From: Maea johnstoni
Lineage: Eukaryota; Annelida; Polychaeta; Spionida; Magelonidae
DNA: 64,000 nucleotides
Direction: 5' to 3'
NCBI GenBank assembly: GCA_963942565.1
Contig: OZ012691.1
Coordinates: forward strand, 8,485,334-8,549,333
Below the pieces are notes generated by a model that was not told the DNA's origin, did not search any database, and saw nothing but the letters and a program-made list of their open reading frames with translations. Numbering within the stretch: the stretch's first letter is position 1; each line of letters begins with the position of its first letter. Below, piece after piece: positions 1 to 11,861 of this stretch. The translations under genes and the position numbers were made by a program.

Positions 1-194
1 GTTTTATATGCTTATGTGCTTACTTACTTCAAAATTGACTTCCACTTGAATAAGGTTTATCTGTGGTTGCTTGATTGCACAAAGTAAAATGAATATAGGA
101 CCACATATAATTAATGTAATTGAAAATATATGATATGCAATATCACTCCTTTTACCACTCTGTTTGTTTTACAATATTAAAATATTATTTTCAG

Positions 195-3100
195 GAAAAT
201 GGATGAGCTGTTAGGGTTCACACAAGTCTTCCGACTGATGGCTGAAAGTAAAAAGGTGAGTGAGATAGTGGTGTAGGAGCCAAATGCCAGTACTCGGTAC
301 TAATAACAACCACCACCCGTATTGTGTATTTAACTTAACGTTCCTATGTTATTTGATGGTGTTTTCTTTAACTTAACCATATGGACAAGAGGGGCACATT
401 TTGTTTCAAGACTTGCTCAATGATTTGGTAACTATCCCCTTAAGTGATGATTTTCGGGACTTGATATGCTTCTAAGACACAATTGTGATTGCAGACTGAT
501 TTTCTTACTTTCTTTCAGCCACTCATTGGTCATAACTGTATGATGGACCTGATGCTGATGTATGATAAGTTCCACAAGCCCTTACCAGGTGAGAAACAGA
601 TGGCTTAGATTAGTTTTAACCCTTCTGCTGCTGGTGGCTAATTTTGCCAATACAAAATGATGCAAAAAAATCTGAAAAATGACGAAAACCCTGGCACATG
701 GGTACTCATCTGAAAGTACTCAGCAGGAGTTTTCCAATGAATACCAACATGACAGGGTTAAGATGGTTTTTAAAAATCTTTGCTTCCATGTTCTTTGGAT
801 CAAAGCAGCCTCAGCATTGGAAGGGTTAAGCATTATCTTTCAGCTGCTCCTTTTCAGAGAAAGGAAGTACTATGTTGGTGGCTCTCCGCAGTTGCGCATA
901 ATATGGAAGGGAGGCCTGAATACATAAGTGGTGTTTGAAGCTATCCGTGCATGAAACTATGAAACAGCTGATTTAGAACATTCTTGCTAGAATAAGAAAT
1001 GTTTGTGTGGTGAAATTTAGTTTTCTGCTCAGATTGCTACTTTAATTACTGGCCTAATTGAATAGCTTAGGGATTTGGCCAACACCCATCCAACAAGTCG
1101 CATAGACCGGCAGTGTTTTGAAAGGCACTTTTCCAGACAGCCAAGATTTTCCATGTAGAAAATTCTTTTCAGGACTTTTCTTAAAGAAGGTCATTTTCAC
1201 AGTTAATGTGATAAATTCCCTTCTTGATGTTATAAGCCTAAGACAATTTGTTTGAGTAAGGATTTGACCAAAACAGCCTATTTCCACCTAGAACCTACCC
1301 ATGGTCTGACACATATAGAAATATCCTGGTATCAAAACAGCATTTTGTGAATATTTTAACGAAAAGCTTTCAGGTTGGACAATGTCTATCCAAATATTCT
1401 ACAAATATAGTTCTGTATTTTATGAGTTGTGTTCGAGGCAGGGTCTTAGCCAGGATTTCAAAAATGCCTGACCAAAACAGCGATTTCAAAATATCTGCCC
1501 GTCCAGATTAAGCTACTTATCTACTTCAAATCCTTATACCAGCTACATTTGATAGCCAAGTGTGTCAAAAAGGGCAATTTACACTTCAGCCCTGTCCTAG
1601 AAGACGGTTTGCTAGGAAAATATTTGGTTATTACACCCCAAAAGTCAAAATTGAAAAATCATCATAGAAATTTTTGCCTGTCCAAACAGGAGGTTCCAAG
1701 GAAAATACCTGTCTAAAAGACAGGTAGGACGGGTCCTGGCTAAGTCCCTGGTTCGAGGTTGTCAGACAAAGTGTGCACTCCAGATATAAATGAGATTAGT
1801 GGCTAAATCTGGCTGGATTTTGTCAGTGCCTTTTAAAAGTTTTGGCTTGAAAAAAAACTATATGAATCCTTGCCTTGATTTTCAGAATATCTGTAGAAAG
1901 TCAAGATGTGAAACCTCCAAGCACTCATATGTCTCTCTTTCTTTAAGACAGGTATAAGGAATTTAAACAAGAGCTGCATACACTCTTCCCATGTATATAT
2001 GACACAAAGCACATGACTAACAAACTGAGAAGGGTAAGTACTTAGTACCATTTTAAGGAACATTACTTAGTCTAACGTTTGATATTACAAGGTTAAGTCA
2101 TCATTGTATTAGACCATTCATGTGTGTTATGCACCAACACAGCTATGTGTATGATAAAAACCTTTTTGGAAAAGATTTGAGAAGAACTGTTTGTCATAAT
2201 TTAATGTGCAATTCCCTTCAAATGTTTTGCAAATTCATGCTTTATCATAAAAATATTGTTAAAAGTAACAGCAAAACCAGACGACCAAGCTTACAGGGTT
2301 CTAAGCACAAATGATTAAAATCCAATGGGAAAGGTGTGACAACACTTCTGAACTTTTTGTGAATTCTTGTTTTGTAATCATGAATTATTTTCAAAATCAC
2401 CATGCGTTCATACATTGTTTCAAAGCGAAAATATTGATTTGAATAAGGCAATCCCTTTGTGTGAAATTGTTATTGTGTAATGTGAAGTAATGGCTGGTAC
2501 CAATATTGGATTAATTTTACATAGCATTATTCTTTTATTTCAGCCCTTTGAAGAATCAGGTTTGCTCAATGCAACAAATCTAGAGTCTCTCTTTTTAAAT
2601 CTAGATAGGTAAGTTTTTGTTATCTTCCCTGTGTAGTTAACCCTCATGCTGCTGGTGGCTAATTTGGCCAATACAAAGTTATGCAAAAATCTGAAAAATG
2701 ACTGAAACCCTGGCACGTGGGTACTCATCTGAGAGTGCTCAGCGAGAGCAATCCAATGAATACCAATATGGCAGGGTTTAGACGGTTTTCAAAAATCTTT
2801 GCGTCCTTGTGCTTTGAATAAAAGTAGTCTCAGCACTGGAAGGGTAAATAATGAATGTTGAGTGATCAACTAATTCTTTTCCCATTCAAAACTTAATATT
2901 ATTATTGTGGATTACTTGGTGGGCATTGTTTGACCTCAGGAGATATTGATTATCTTCTGTGAAGAGACACATTTAAGGAAATATTTTCCAATCAAAATTA
3001 TTCTTATCTTTTTAGATTGATTTGTTATAGTTGAAAATGGGGACTCATGGCTTTGTCTTTAAATCATAAAGATTTTTAGGCAAAAGAAATAGCTAACAAG

Positions 3101-6100
3101 AAGAAAAATTAACGAGGGGGATTCATGGCAGATTGTCGAACCTTACTCCCTAGATATTTTGTAGGCAGTTGTAATGTTGAATGCTGATAAACTGTTCTCC
3201 TTCTTATTCTGTTAGTTCTGTGGAAGGCAACCACTTTACAGGCCACCTTCAGAACTAGAAGCCTGCCTTGGTATGACAGGGTGTCCAACTGTAGAATTGC
3301 TGGACCAGCGTGAGGCAGGGCCTTCAAAACGTGCAACAAACCAAAAACTTAAAGCACAGATTAACTTGGAAACCAAGGACCAATTGAGCCCATCAGATAT
3401 TTCACATGAATTACTTTTGATACTAATTGTATTTAAAAACCAGTGTGAATTCCATTAAATAATACTGTCTGTTGATTGGTCTCAACTATTGCTATACAGG
3501 CTAATGTAGTCACCAGGTGACATTAGGCCTATTCATTGCTATTAGGCCTAAAGAAAAAGTTGTTTGTTTCCTGTAACCCTACCCTAACAAGTTTTTATTC
3601 AAAAAAATCCCTACCCTAAAGTTTTTTCTGACCTCCCAACTCCCAATCAACGTAAAACATGCATAAACACACATTTTTGACCAAAAAAATAATGCAAAAT
3701 TTTTAAAAAAAATTTTCGGACCGTTACAGGAAACAAACAATTTCTTTTTTTAGGCCTTATCCAACCACGGCCACCAAAAATTGCTGTGCTCCAGACCGTG
3801 CACCGGGATTAAAATATTTGGACACCCATGTATGACAGGCTATCTATAATAGTACAATATGAAATGAAGAACTCCTAACAATATGAAACATGTATGCTAT
3901 TTCTTATTTGTTTATGTATTATGATATGTTATTTTATAGCAAGAAAGGCAAGTTCTATGTTCTACACTCACCAAGTATTAGACATCACGAAGATCACCAG
4001 AGATATAGTAAGTTTTAATCATTTTTTCAATAAGAAACTATTTTATCATGGTTCAGGCATTAACTCTTGCCGGGGTCACTAACTGTTTAAAAGTTGGCTC
4101 TTGGTTCACTCTCTTCCCCAAGGTGAAAATGTTACAAGAGAAGGACAAGGGTTCAGATATTCACCATTGCACAACTTTATGGTTCTCTATCTTTATTATC
4201 ATTTTTAAGAAATAAGAAGTCAATGGTGGAGAAAAACAGAGTACCTGAGAAAACCACCATCTAACATTAAAGTTGTTGGCAACCTTTTTCAGATGTCTCA
4301 ATATATACTCAAACTTAAGGCCTTCTGTTAAACCAAGTTCCTGGGAAAGACATTATCTAACTCAAAATTTGTCAGCAACTTTTTCACATGTGCCAGTATG
4401 TACTCAAATCTGAGTCTTTGTACAGTTGTGACACGCTGGGGCCTGGGGGCATTTGTATTGATATGCATTAGACTGCTCAACCAGCCCATGAAATCATTTA
4501 TGATAAAGTCATAATGGAAATATGAGTAACTACAATCATAACTCAAAACATGAGATGTTTTGCCGTTATTGCATAAAGATTTCTATAAAACACTTGATAA
4601 AAAGAAATCAGCCTCAATTTACAAGAAACATGTAATATTCTCTCATTGAAGATATGTCATCGTTCTTTTTCTATTGTTTTACAGCAACTCTTCACTGTCC
4701 TCACGAGGCAGGTTATGATGCCTTCCTTGCTGGCTATGGTAGGCTGATGAGTATAGGTTCTCTTAAAGCTGGCCTAATATTGTAGATTCTTGGAGTCTAA
4801 AGATTACATTTGACAATTAAAGATTATTAGAATTAAAGATTAAAAGTACTTGTACCTGGCAGTAAGGGTAGTTCAGGGTAACATGTGAGACAGGTGACCA
4901 CACAACTCTTGAAGACTGCAGAATTATGGGTTCTCAAATCACCCAAGTTCTCATAGCCCTAGCTTTGCTTTACTCTGCAGTCCCGCTATTGCCCTTCAGA
5001 AACCATTTTGAAGTTGTAAGCTCACTTTTCACTGTTATATTTCATTTTAGAATTGTACTAAATGATAACTGAAGTGTTTGATAACTGATCATATTCTTCA
5101 TATTCCTCTGAGTCTGATCTTAAAATGTCACTTTCCTTGTGGCCAGCTAGAATACAATGGGAAATATTATCATAGATTACTAAAATATGATGAAAGATGA
5201 CTTGTTTGATTTTGAAAACTCTTCTGGTTTATTTCATTTACAGTGTTCCTTAGGGTAGCTCATCTGGTTGCCATGGAGGGAATATCGTAAGTTGAATGCA
5301 TGTCTTTGAAGTTGTTAAAATAACATTCTTTTACAAAAATATTTGAGGGAGAGATGAAAGTCATGTGAATTCCCATGAAAATGTCTGTTTTAAATATTTT
5401 TGAAAATATTCTTTTGTCAGAGATGTCAGGATGTATTATATGTTATTTTATCTATATATTCTTGAAATAAAAAGGCATCTTCTTTGCAGAAACTAAAAAA
5501 ATAAAAACATCAGAGATTAAGTGATCTTTTAAGTATGAATATTTAAGCTACACATGTGTAGGGGAACATTTTCATTCCTCATCTGACTGAGTCATTTAAC
5601 CCTACCAATACTGAGGCTACTTTTGTCCAAAGCACAAGGATGCAAAGATCTTTGAAAATCATCTAAACCCTGTCATGTTGGTATATATTGGATAGCACTC
5701 ACTGAGTACTCTCAGATGAGTACCCATTTGCCAGGGTTTCATTCATTTTTCAGGTTTTTCGCATCATTTTTCATTGGTAAAATTAGCCACCAACAGCATG
5801 AGGGTTAAGTCATTTATTAATGTTTTATTTGTAGGTCGGTTGATGCTGAACCATTTGATACATTCCGTGAATACCTGGTTACCACAAAGCCATTTAGGAA
5901 CTGCATCAATGTCATCCGAGCAGCTGTCAATCATGTGGTAAGTAACATTTACCTAGCAACCAGGCCCCTCCCCTTTCTGACATAATGAAAGAAGTCATGG
6001 CCATGTACTAAGTTAGATAAACAATTATACAGTAAAAATCCACAATCAATGTTTCAAGATTTCTCTCATAGCACGCACAGCATTTTTGTGGCTAAATCAA

Positions 6101-6635
6101 TGCATCCTATCGTAATAATCAAAATTGAAAAATATTTTTCAATATATTGAACCAATAAAAAAAATCTAAACCATGACATCCCCAAACATTTATTTGTTTA
6201 TCTACTTGTTTATTTATTTATTTATTCATTTATTTATTTTTGAAATTCATTCATTCCTCATTTTATTTATTGTCATTTTAGTCACTCGATGTACAAGTCA
6301 TTCATTTATTAATTCATTATTTTATTTATCTATTTCTGTATCATTTTATTCATTGTCATTTTAGTCACTCGATGTACAAGCCATTCATTTATTAATTCAT
6401 TGTTTTATTTATCTATTTCTTTATCATTTTATTCATTGTCATTTCAGTCACTAGATGGTCAAGACCCAGCATCAGTACGCCCTGAGTGGCTCTTTGTCCG
6501 ATCCAAGGTGTTTTCCTCACCGTTATGCACCAATCAGCTTGCCAGAATGATGTCAGCCTACGGCTCAGTAGATATCCGTTTGCAGGACCGCAGACATGCC
6601 CTGGTAGCTGTGGGAAATTATGGATGGTAATGATG

Positions 6636-6681
<46 letters not shown>

Positions 6682-7969
6682 TAAAATAATGATAAAATTA
6701 TAATTATAATAATTATAATAATAAAGTTAATAATTTAATAATAATAATAGTGATAATAAAAATGATGATAATAATAATAATTGTATTGTATTTTATCTTT
6801 ATTGACTATATCATAAGATATAAAAGGGTACAAGGTATAAAATAAACAGAAAAATTGAAGTTGCAGGATATTTGCGTCAAACTTTGTGACATCAAAGTAA
6901 TAATACATACTACATGATGACAAAATTACACTAACACAGTCATTTTGAAGCTCAACTGTGAGCTTAGTTGTAACAGCATAACTAAGAACTAAACAGAACT
7001 TTAACTAAAATTAAATTAACATAGAACAACATTTAGAACTGGGGCTAAATAGCTCTGAATAATGATAATAATAAATTGATTATACTGAAAATGAAAGTGA
7101 TAAAAATATAAGGGTTACTTAGTTGATATCTCCCAACAAAATCATCTTTTGAAATTTGTTTTGAAGAAAATGCTTATATGCAATAACATGCAATAAATAG
7201 ACATAAAATGCTGGTGATACACATGAAGTTAAATTTGATAGCCCATTTGCATATTTCATAACTCATAACACAAAAATCTAACAGTGATGTCTTTATTTCT
7301 ATTTTGCAGTGCAAAAGATATTCTTAGGTCATTTAGAAACCACAGAGATATACATGTATCGAAATATAACATGTGGAAGCACTCCCCTGTCGTTCGTAAA
7401 GCATTATGGTGAGTAGGAACACTGGATATAATTCTCAAAACTCTTTTCTGCCATTGTGATGTCTCTGTAAAAAGGAAAAGGATCAACAAGAAAATATTTC
7501 AAATTCTATAACTAGTAATCAGATGAGGGAATCTTGCCCCCTTGTTAATCAATTTCACTTCTATAATTTAATGACATCATCTGTTGGTGTATATATTAAA
7601 GTGAGATAACAACCATTAAGGAAATCCAAAGTTACAAAGGCATGCTGACAATTCTGTTTGCTTGAAGTAAACCAGCAGTGCCCAACATTTTCAAACAAAA
7701 AACCAGCATCCATGAATCAATTTGTAATAATTCTAAATACAATCTATTTTGTAATATTAGCCAATCACCAACCTGCAGTCTCCTGTTTGATGGTTGTCAA
7801 GTTACCCTTGGTACTAAGTATAGTTGGTTTTTGCCCATTTACAAATGTACTCTATGAATGGGGGGTTGAGACATTTTCACAATTTCCTTTTTTGTTCTTC
7901 AGGGTTGGAGTTGCATTTTCCGGGGGTCTTTGTGCCTGGGCTCTATGGTCAGGCCGTCAAAAATCATGA
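195..7969 (+). CDS. PNLDC1: PNLDC1 (PARN-like 3'-5' exonuclease, piRNA trimmer), C-terminal 297 residues
   Basis: Eleven coding exons: 195-255, 519-588, 1948-2033, 2544-2608, 3940-4007, 4685-4738, 5244-5286, 5835-5937, 6448-6626, 7310-7408 and 7903-7969 (stop TGA 7967-7969). All junctions are GT-AG and all phases agree, giving 298 codons with stop. The 5' exons lie before the window; the human protein is about 520-530 aa. The family is a DEDD-type deadenylase related to PARN that trims the 3' ends of piRNA precursors on the mitochondrial outer membrane. Seen here: GHNCMMDLMLMYDKF (the exonuclease motif with GHN and D), then HCPHEAGYDAFLAG, matching the HEAxYDA motif of PARN-type enzymes. The last exon encodes a hydrophobic stretch, VGVAFSGGLCAWALW, followed by a short basic end. 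A C-terminal membrane anchor of this kind marks PNLDC1 and separates it from PARN. The third exon is joined at AG 1946-1947, not at the AG three bases later, because only that choice keeps phase. Confidence 0.93.
618..829 (+). repeat. MITE family R1 (AACCC...GGGTT ends, about 210 bp), copy 1
   Basis: First of about 15 copies in the window. Ends are AACCCTTCTGCTGCTGGTGG and GCATTGGAAGGGTTA, with short inverted AACCC/GGGTT termini. Landmarks seen in most copies are TGGCTAATTTGGCCAA near one end, GGGTACTCATCTGA in the middle, and CCTCAGCATTGG near the other end. It is non-coding and lies in a PNLDC1 intron. Confidence 0.85.
1439..1750 (+). mobile_element. hAT-type MITE, family A, with 8-bp target duplication
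   Basis: A 312-bp non-coding element. It begins CAGGGTCTTAGCCAGGA and ends TCCTGGCTAAGTCCCTG, which are inverted repeats. It is bounded by an exact 8-bp duplication GTTCGAGG (1431-1438 and 1751-1758). CAGGG termini with 8-bp duplications are typical of the hAT superfamily. It sits in a PNLDC1 intron. Confidence 0.9.
2639..2846 (+). repeat. MITE family R1, copy 2
   Basis: AACCCTCATGCTGCTGGTGG at the left end and a matching degenerate right end (CACTGGAAGGGTAA). PNLDC1 intron. Confidence 0.82.
3535..3760. repeat. MITE family R3 with long inverted ends
   Basis: The ends pair as AGGCCTAAAGAAAAAGTTGT with GTTTGTTTCCTGTAAC, against GTTACAGGAAACAAAC and the terminal TTTTTTTAGGCCTT. The middle carries the CCCTACCCTAA motif twice. 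It is non-coding, in a PNLDC1 intron. Relatives occur at 53638-53875, 55673-55850 and 55917-56142. Confidence 0.75.
5598..5807 (-). repeat. MITE family R1, copy 3, with target duplication
   Basis: Inverted copy. It is flanked by AGTCATTT on both sides (5590-5597 and 5808-5815), the best evidence in the window that R1 moves as a transposon making an 8-bp duplication. PNLDC1 intron. Confidence 0.85.
6627..6790. repeat. (AAT)n microsatellite
   Basis: Runs of TAA/AAT beginning at the PNLDC1 splice donor (6627), interrupted by GAT and AAAAT units. Simple sequence; short open frames in it are not genes. Confidence 0.9.
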
Positions 7970-7971
7970 TA

Positions 7972-8221
7972 CTGTAAAACCCTTTATTACCACACACATT
8001 TATATTCACGCAACTGCCGTCTGAATCTGATCGTGGCCATTTAATTACACGCATCAACTGTAACACCGCTAGATTGGGCATTGTTATGCTAGTTTGAACG
8101 TATATCAGCGCCAGCGTTATCATTGTTATGCTAGTTTGAACGTATATCAGCGCCAGCGTTATCATCACCTAGCGCGAAATGCGTGAAATTAAAAGGAGCG
8201 TGATAATAATGGGTTTTACAG
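7972..8221. mobile_element. MITE with TA target duplication, just after the PNLDC1 stop codon
   Basis: A 250-bp element. It begins CTGTAAAACCCTTTATTA and ends TAATAATGGGTTTTACAG, an imperfect inverted repeat. It is flanked by TA at 7970-7971 and 8222-8223, as in Tc1/mariner-type insertions. An internal 42-bp unit is repeated exactly in tandem (8081-8122 and 8123-8164). It starts two bases after the PNLDC1 stop, so it forms the beginning of that gene's 3' UTR. It encodes nothing. Confidence 0.75.
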
Positions 8222-10680
8222 TAGTAGAACTCTGCACCTTAACAGAAGAGATCACTACAAACCAGTTATTTCCTTCACCAACAATGGATACAATGAAAAG
8301 TTGCCTCCTGGAACAAGTTCATGTATTGACCCAACCATGCTAACACCTCCCCTGGAAAAGATAGGAAACTGGATTTAAAAGCAGCAGTTTTTGAGTATAC
8401 CGCATTACAATACTAGTATTGCCATGTTGAGTTGATGATTGCGAGTTGCACGTCGGTTGGAGCCAGCCATGGGCTTGGATGGCAGGAATTTATGCGGGAA
8501 AAGCTGGTCTCTCCCAAATAAGGAATCCACCAATGGGATCATTTGAGGGGTCCTATCAACCATTAGTTTAGAGTATTTGATATTCTTTTAGCCAATCACA
8601 TTTCGGATTGTACCAGCAACTGACTTGTTTTGGTTTAAAAAGTCAGGTAAGATTTGCCAGCTGAGGGGTGAACATCTAGAGGGAAGTTAGCAGTAAACAA
8701 ATTAAATTCTTTACTTGTTTCAAGTTAATAGCTATTATGAATTAGAATTTAAGATACCATCATCACAATAAAATTGGTAGATGGTTTCATGGCTATCTGG
8801 TTGTATAATACCAGAACATGTATTTTTTTCTTAACTGGCCAAGACCCCCAAAAGAAAATCAACAAAATGGAAATAAACCTATTTTCTCTGTGTACTGACT
8901 GAGCTTTTTGTTTCTTTGCAATACTGGTGTATAGTTTTTTAAAGGGGTATATGGAAGTGTAATTCACATACTTGTGGTCTCCTAGCATTAATTAAGTCTT
9001 ACTCCAAATTGAAATGATTGTGCCTGCAGGATTTGTCTTGCAGTAAACCTTATGGGTAGAGCTTGGAAACTATGAGCAGATGCAGTTTCTTTGAGATTAT
9101 TTTGTGTATTGCATGTAATTCCTGAGAGGCCTTGACAATACACATGGACAATAGATATAGATTTTGTATTGTTTGTTTATTGACTGCATGTAACATGCAA
9201 AATCATGGATGTTTTTCAAATTTAGAAGTGCATTTCTCTAAAGGACAGTTTGTCTTTTCCTGAAGAGATTGAAGTTGATTGACCTTAATTCCTTATCAAG
9301 AGATGTCCCTAATGAGCTAGTCCAGAATAGTGTTTCTGATCTGAGTTTATATGTTTAAGCCATGCTGTCTTTTTTTATATCAAGATACATTAGGAATAAA
9401 TCATGTCAAATACAGCAGTGTTGAGGGTAACATAATTTATCTGCATGGAAGGAAGGAAGGATTTACGTCGCTTTTCAACAGCTTAGGTCATATTGCGATG
9501 AGATAGAAACCCGGAACCGGAAAGAAATTCTCCTCTCTTGACGAAAAGTTCTATGGAGACTTTCTGTTGCAGAAGGACCATAAATAGTCCTCCACAACAC
9601 CGCACATTTATATAGCGACCAGGCCAACCCGCTATTTTGGGGACCCAGCGGAGACTCGAACTTGGGACCACGGCAGATCCCTTATCTGCATGGAACTTTG
9701 CCAATTCTGTGCCAATTGTACAATAAAATGATGAATTCTTTTTTTTTTTTAAATCAGTATGAATATGTGGTTTTAAAACTTTTTGAAAGGCTTGATGTAG
9801 ACAAGTATCCAGGATGGAGTCATGAACTGTTGGGATAGATAAGTTGACTGTTACACAATATGATGTAGAGTTACTGGTAAATAAATGATGAATTTATGAT
9901 TGATAAGAAAGTAGTTTTTTATTTGTCACTTGGAGGTTATGTTATGATTGTAATAGTTACCAGTAAAGCAAGTCTGTTGAACAGAGGTTCGTAAAAACTT
10001 ATGCAAAAATTGAGGACTAGACTTAAGAAAAACATACCCTTACTCTTTGCAACTTCGACATTATCTGCTTACAGGAAACCCATCTCTTGCAGAAAGACAT
10101 AGCCATTTAAAAAAAAGAATAGAACATTGGTGGTGAGTCTACTAACAGGAGGGGTGAGCTAAAGATTTAAAGACCTTCTCAACCAATAGTTGGAAGCACT
10201 TGCAAATTTAACAATTCCCTTCTACAAAATCAAGATTTTATTTATTTGATAAGAAACAAGATTAATCTTGTAAAATCCATTTATGCTCGACCTGTCTACC
10301 CTATAGCCTTCATCAAAATGGATAAAGGACGTTCTCCTAAGGTGCTTCAGTAGGGGCTTAAAGAGTGTTAACCGACTGCCCTAGAATATTGCATGATCAG
10401 GCTGTATGTCCATTATATCAGAGGGTCTATATAATGCATAGGTGCAGAGCACATAGACACCCAACCTGCATATAAACCATAACATTAGACTGCTGGATAG
10501 TGCAAAACAAACGAAAATATTGATCAAAATAAATGGAAAATGACAAAATCCAAACGTTTAGATTTGATGACCAAATTATGCAACAGTAAGCTTTTTGAAG
10601 TCCAATATGGGTGTATATGTAACCATACCCACAGGCATACCAAATAAACTCTGCCAACTCTATACAGTTTATGCCTGAAG
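8222..10680. other. PNLDC1 3' flank and intergenic DNA
   Basis: No coding sequence recognised. AATAAA-type poly(A) signals near 9720 and 9880 could end the PNLDC1 transcript. A stretch at about 9445-9690 looks like a dispersed repeat with a weak tRNA-promoter-like patch on the minus strand, but I could not establish a SINE. Confidence 0.4.
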
Positions 10681-10729
10681 TGATCATGTGCACCAAAATA
10701 ACTTACTTGGTCGCCATTTGCAATGTTTA

Positions 10730-11535
10730 CCCTGTCACTGGACGGGTTTCATGCAACCTGCATCTACCAACACAGCCCTACTATTATCCGAAGCCACTGA
10801 CAAGAAGACTCCCCTCTTCACTCTGTACCTCGATGCATCAAAATGCTTCGATGTAGTGTACCAGAACTCTATGCTCAATCATCTCCACGACCAATGCATA
10901 GTTGGAGACCTATGGATGCTACTAAATGATAACTACAAAGGAATGACGTCTGATGTAAAATGGCCAGCTCAACCACCTGTGGGCCTCAACTGAACCAAAC
11001 CATTTAGACATCAAGAAATCACAGCTGAAAGCCAGGCTACTCGTGGGCAGATACAACCTGCAAACCAATCTCGCTAAATTCAAAAACTCAAGTCCTACAT
11101 GCTATCTGTGTCTTGACGAGGATGAAGACCTGACTCACTTCCTCCTACGGTGTCCCAAACTACAACATACAACACCTGGGTACTTACACCAACTAAAAGA
11201 TTTCTTGACTGTTGCTCTCGGTAGTGCAGAAACAGACAAACTCATGGACGATAGAACCAAACTGGTTCAAGTTATTATGGACATGTCCAAAATACTCTGC
11301 ACTCAAACATACCCGAAAGAGACCATTAGAGCTATCGAGACTATGAGCAGAAACCTCTGCTATGCTCTGCACTCAGCAAGAGCCACTCTATTACGACAAT
11401 ACGAAGATGCAATGGATACATCAACAACTAAGAAGTTGAAGACAAAGAACACTGGTGATGTCACAACGTCTCATGAAGACGGTTGCACTCTGCCATAGTG
11501 CGTATCTACAGTTGGTAAGGTAAGGTAAGGCCCTA
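10730..11535 (+). mobile_element. Internally deleted LINE (reverse transcriptase piece plus C-terminal end)
   Basis: Two coding pieces of one non-LTR retrotransposon. 10730-10990 reads ASTNTALLLSEATDKKTP then LFTLYLDASKCFDVVYQNS, the palm region of a LINE reverse transcriptase with the first catalytic Asp (LDASKxFD). From 11043 a frame of 151 codons to the stop near 11498 holds CYLCLDEDEDLTHFLLRCP, the C-x2-C...H...C motif common at LINE C-termini. The catalytic YxDD region between them is missing, so this is an internally deleted copy. It ends in a short GGTAA tandem tail near 11514-11530, as in several LINE clades. The clade is not resolved. Confidence 0.75.
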
Positions 11536-11665
11536 CACTCGAGTTAATGACTGTCTCATTAGTTACGATTGTGGTATGCTGTGAACAGTAATATACGGTA
11601 CATATAACGCTAATAAAACTAGAATTTCGAGTTGTTGTTTATCTTAAATTTGCAAAACGGCATAC

Positions 11666-11842
11666 TGTAGTGGATAAAGCGCGCAGCCGCAGTGGCAGTG
11701 ACCTTAACCCTCTCCCGCCACTGCCTTTAATGTTATCAAAGGCACTTCGGCATAGCACCTCGGATCCATCGGACCTGTCCTGTCCCTGGCTCCATCTGTG
11801 CACTGTGTCGGCGTCATTCGTGAATACTAGTAATTCACAACA
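11666..11842 (+). repeat. Left LTR of TatD element copy 1
   Basis: 177 bp, starts TGTAGTGGATA and ends TTCACAACA. Paired with 15082-15258. Preceded by the target duplication ATAC. Confidence 0.9.
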
Positions 11843-11861
11843 TTGGCGACGAGGATGTCGG
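11843..11861 (+). promoter_or_regulatory. Primer-binding site of TatD element copy 1
   Basis: TTGGCGACGAGGATGTCGG abuts the left LTR. It starts with TGG after one base, as expected for a site complementary to a tRNA 3' CCA end; an Arg-type tRNA is plausible but was not checked. Copy 2 has the closely similar TTGGCGACGATGATTGG in the same place. Confidence 0.7.

Noticed and set aside
9445-9690. SINE with a tRNA-derived head
   Set aside because: Only a weak B-box-like patch (AAGTTCGAGTCTCC on the minus strand); no A box, tail or second copy seen in the window.
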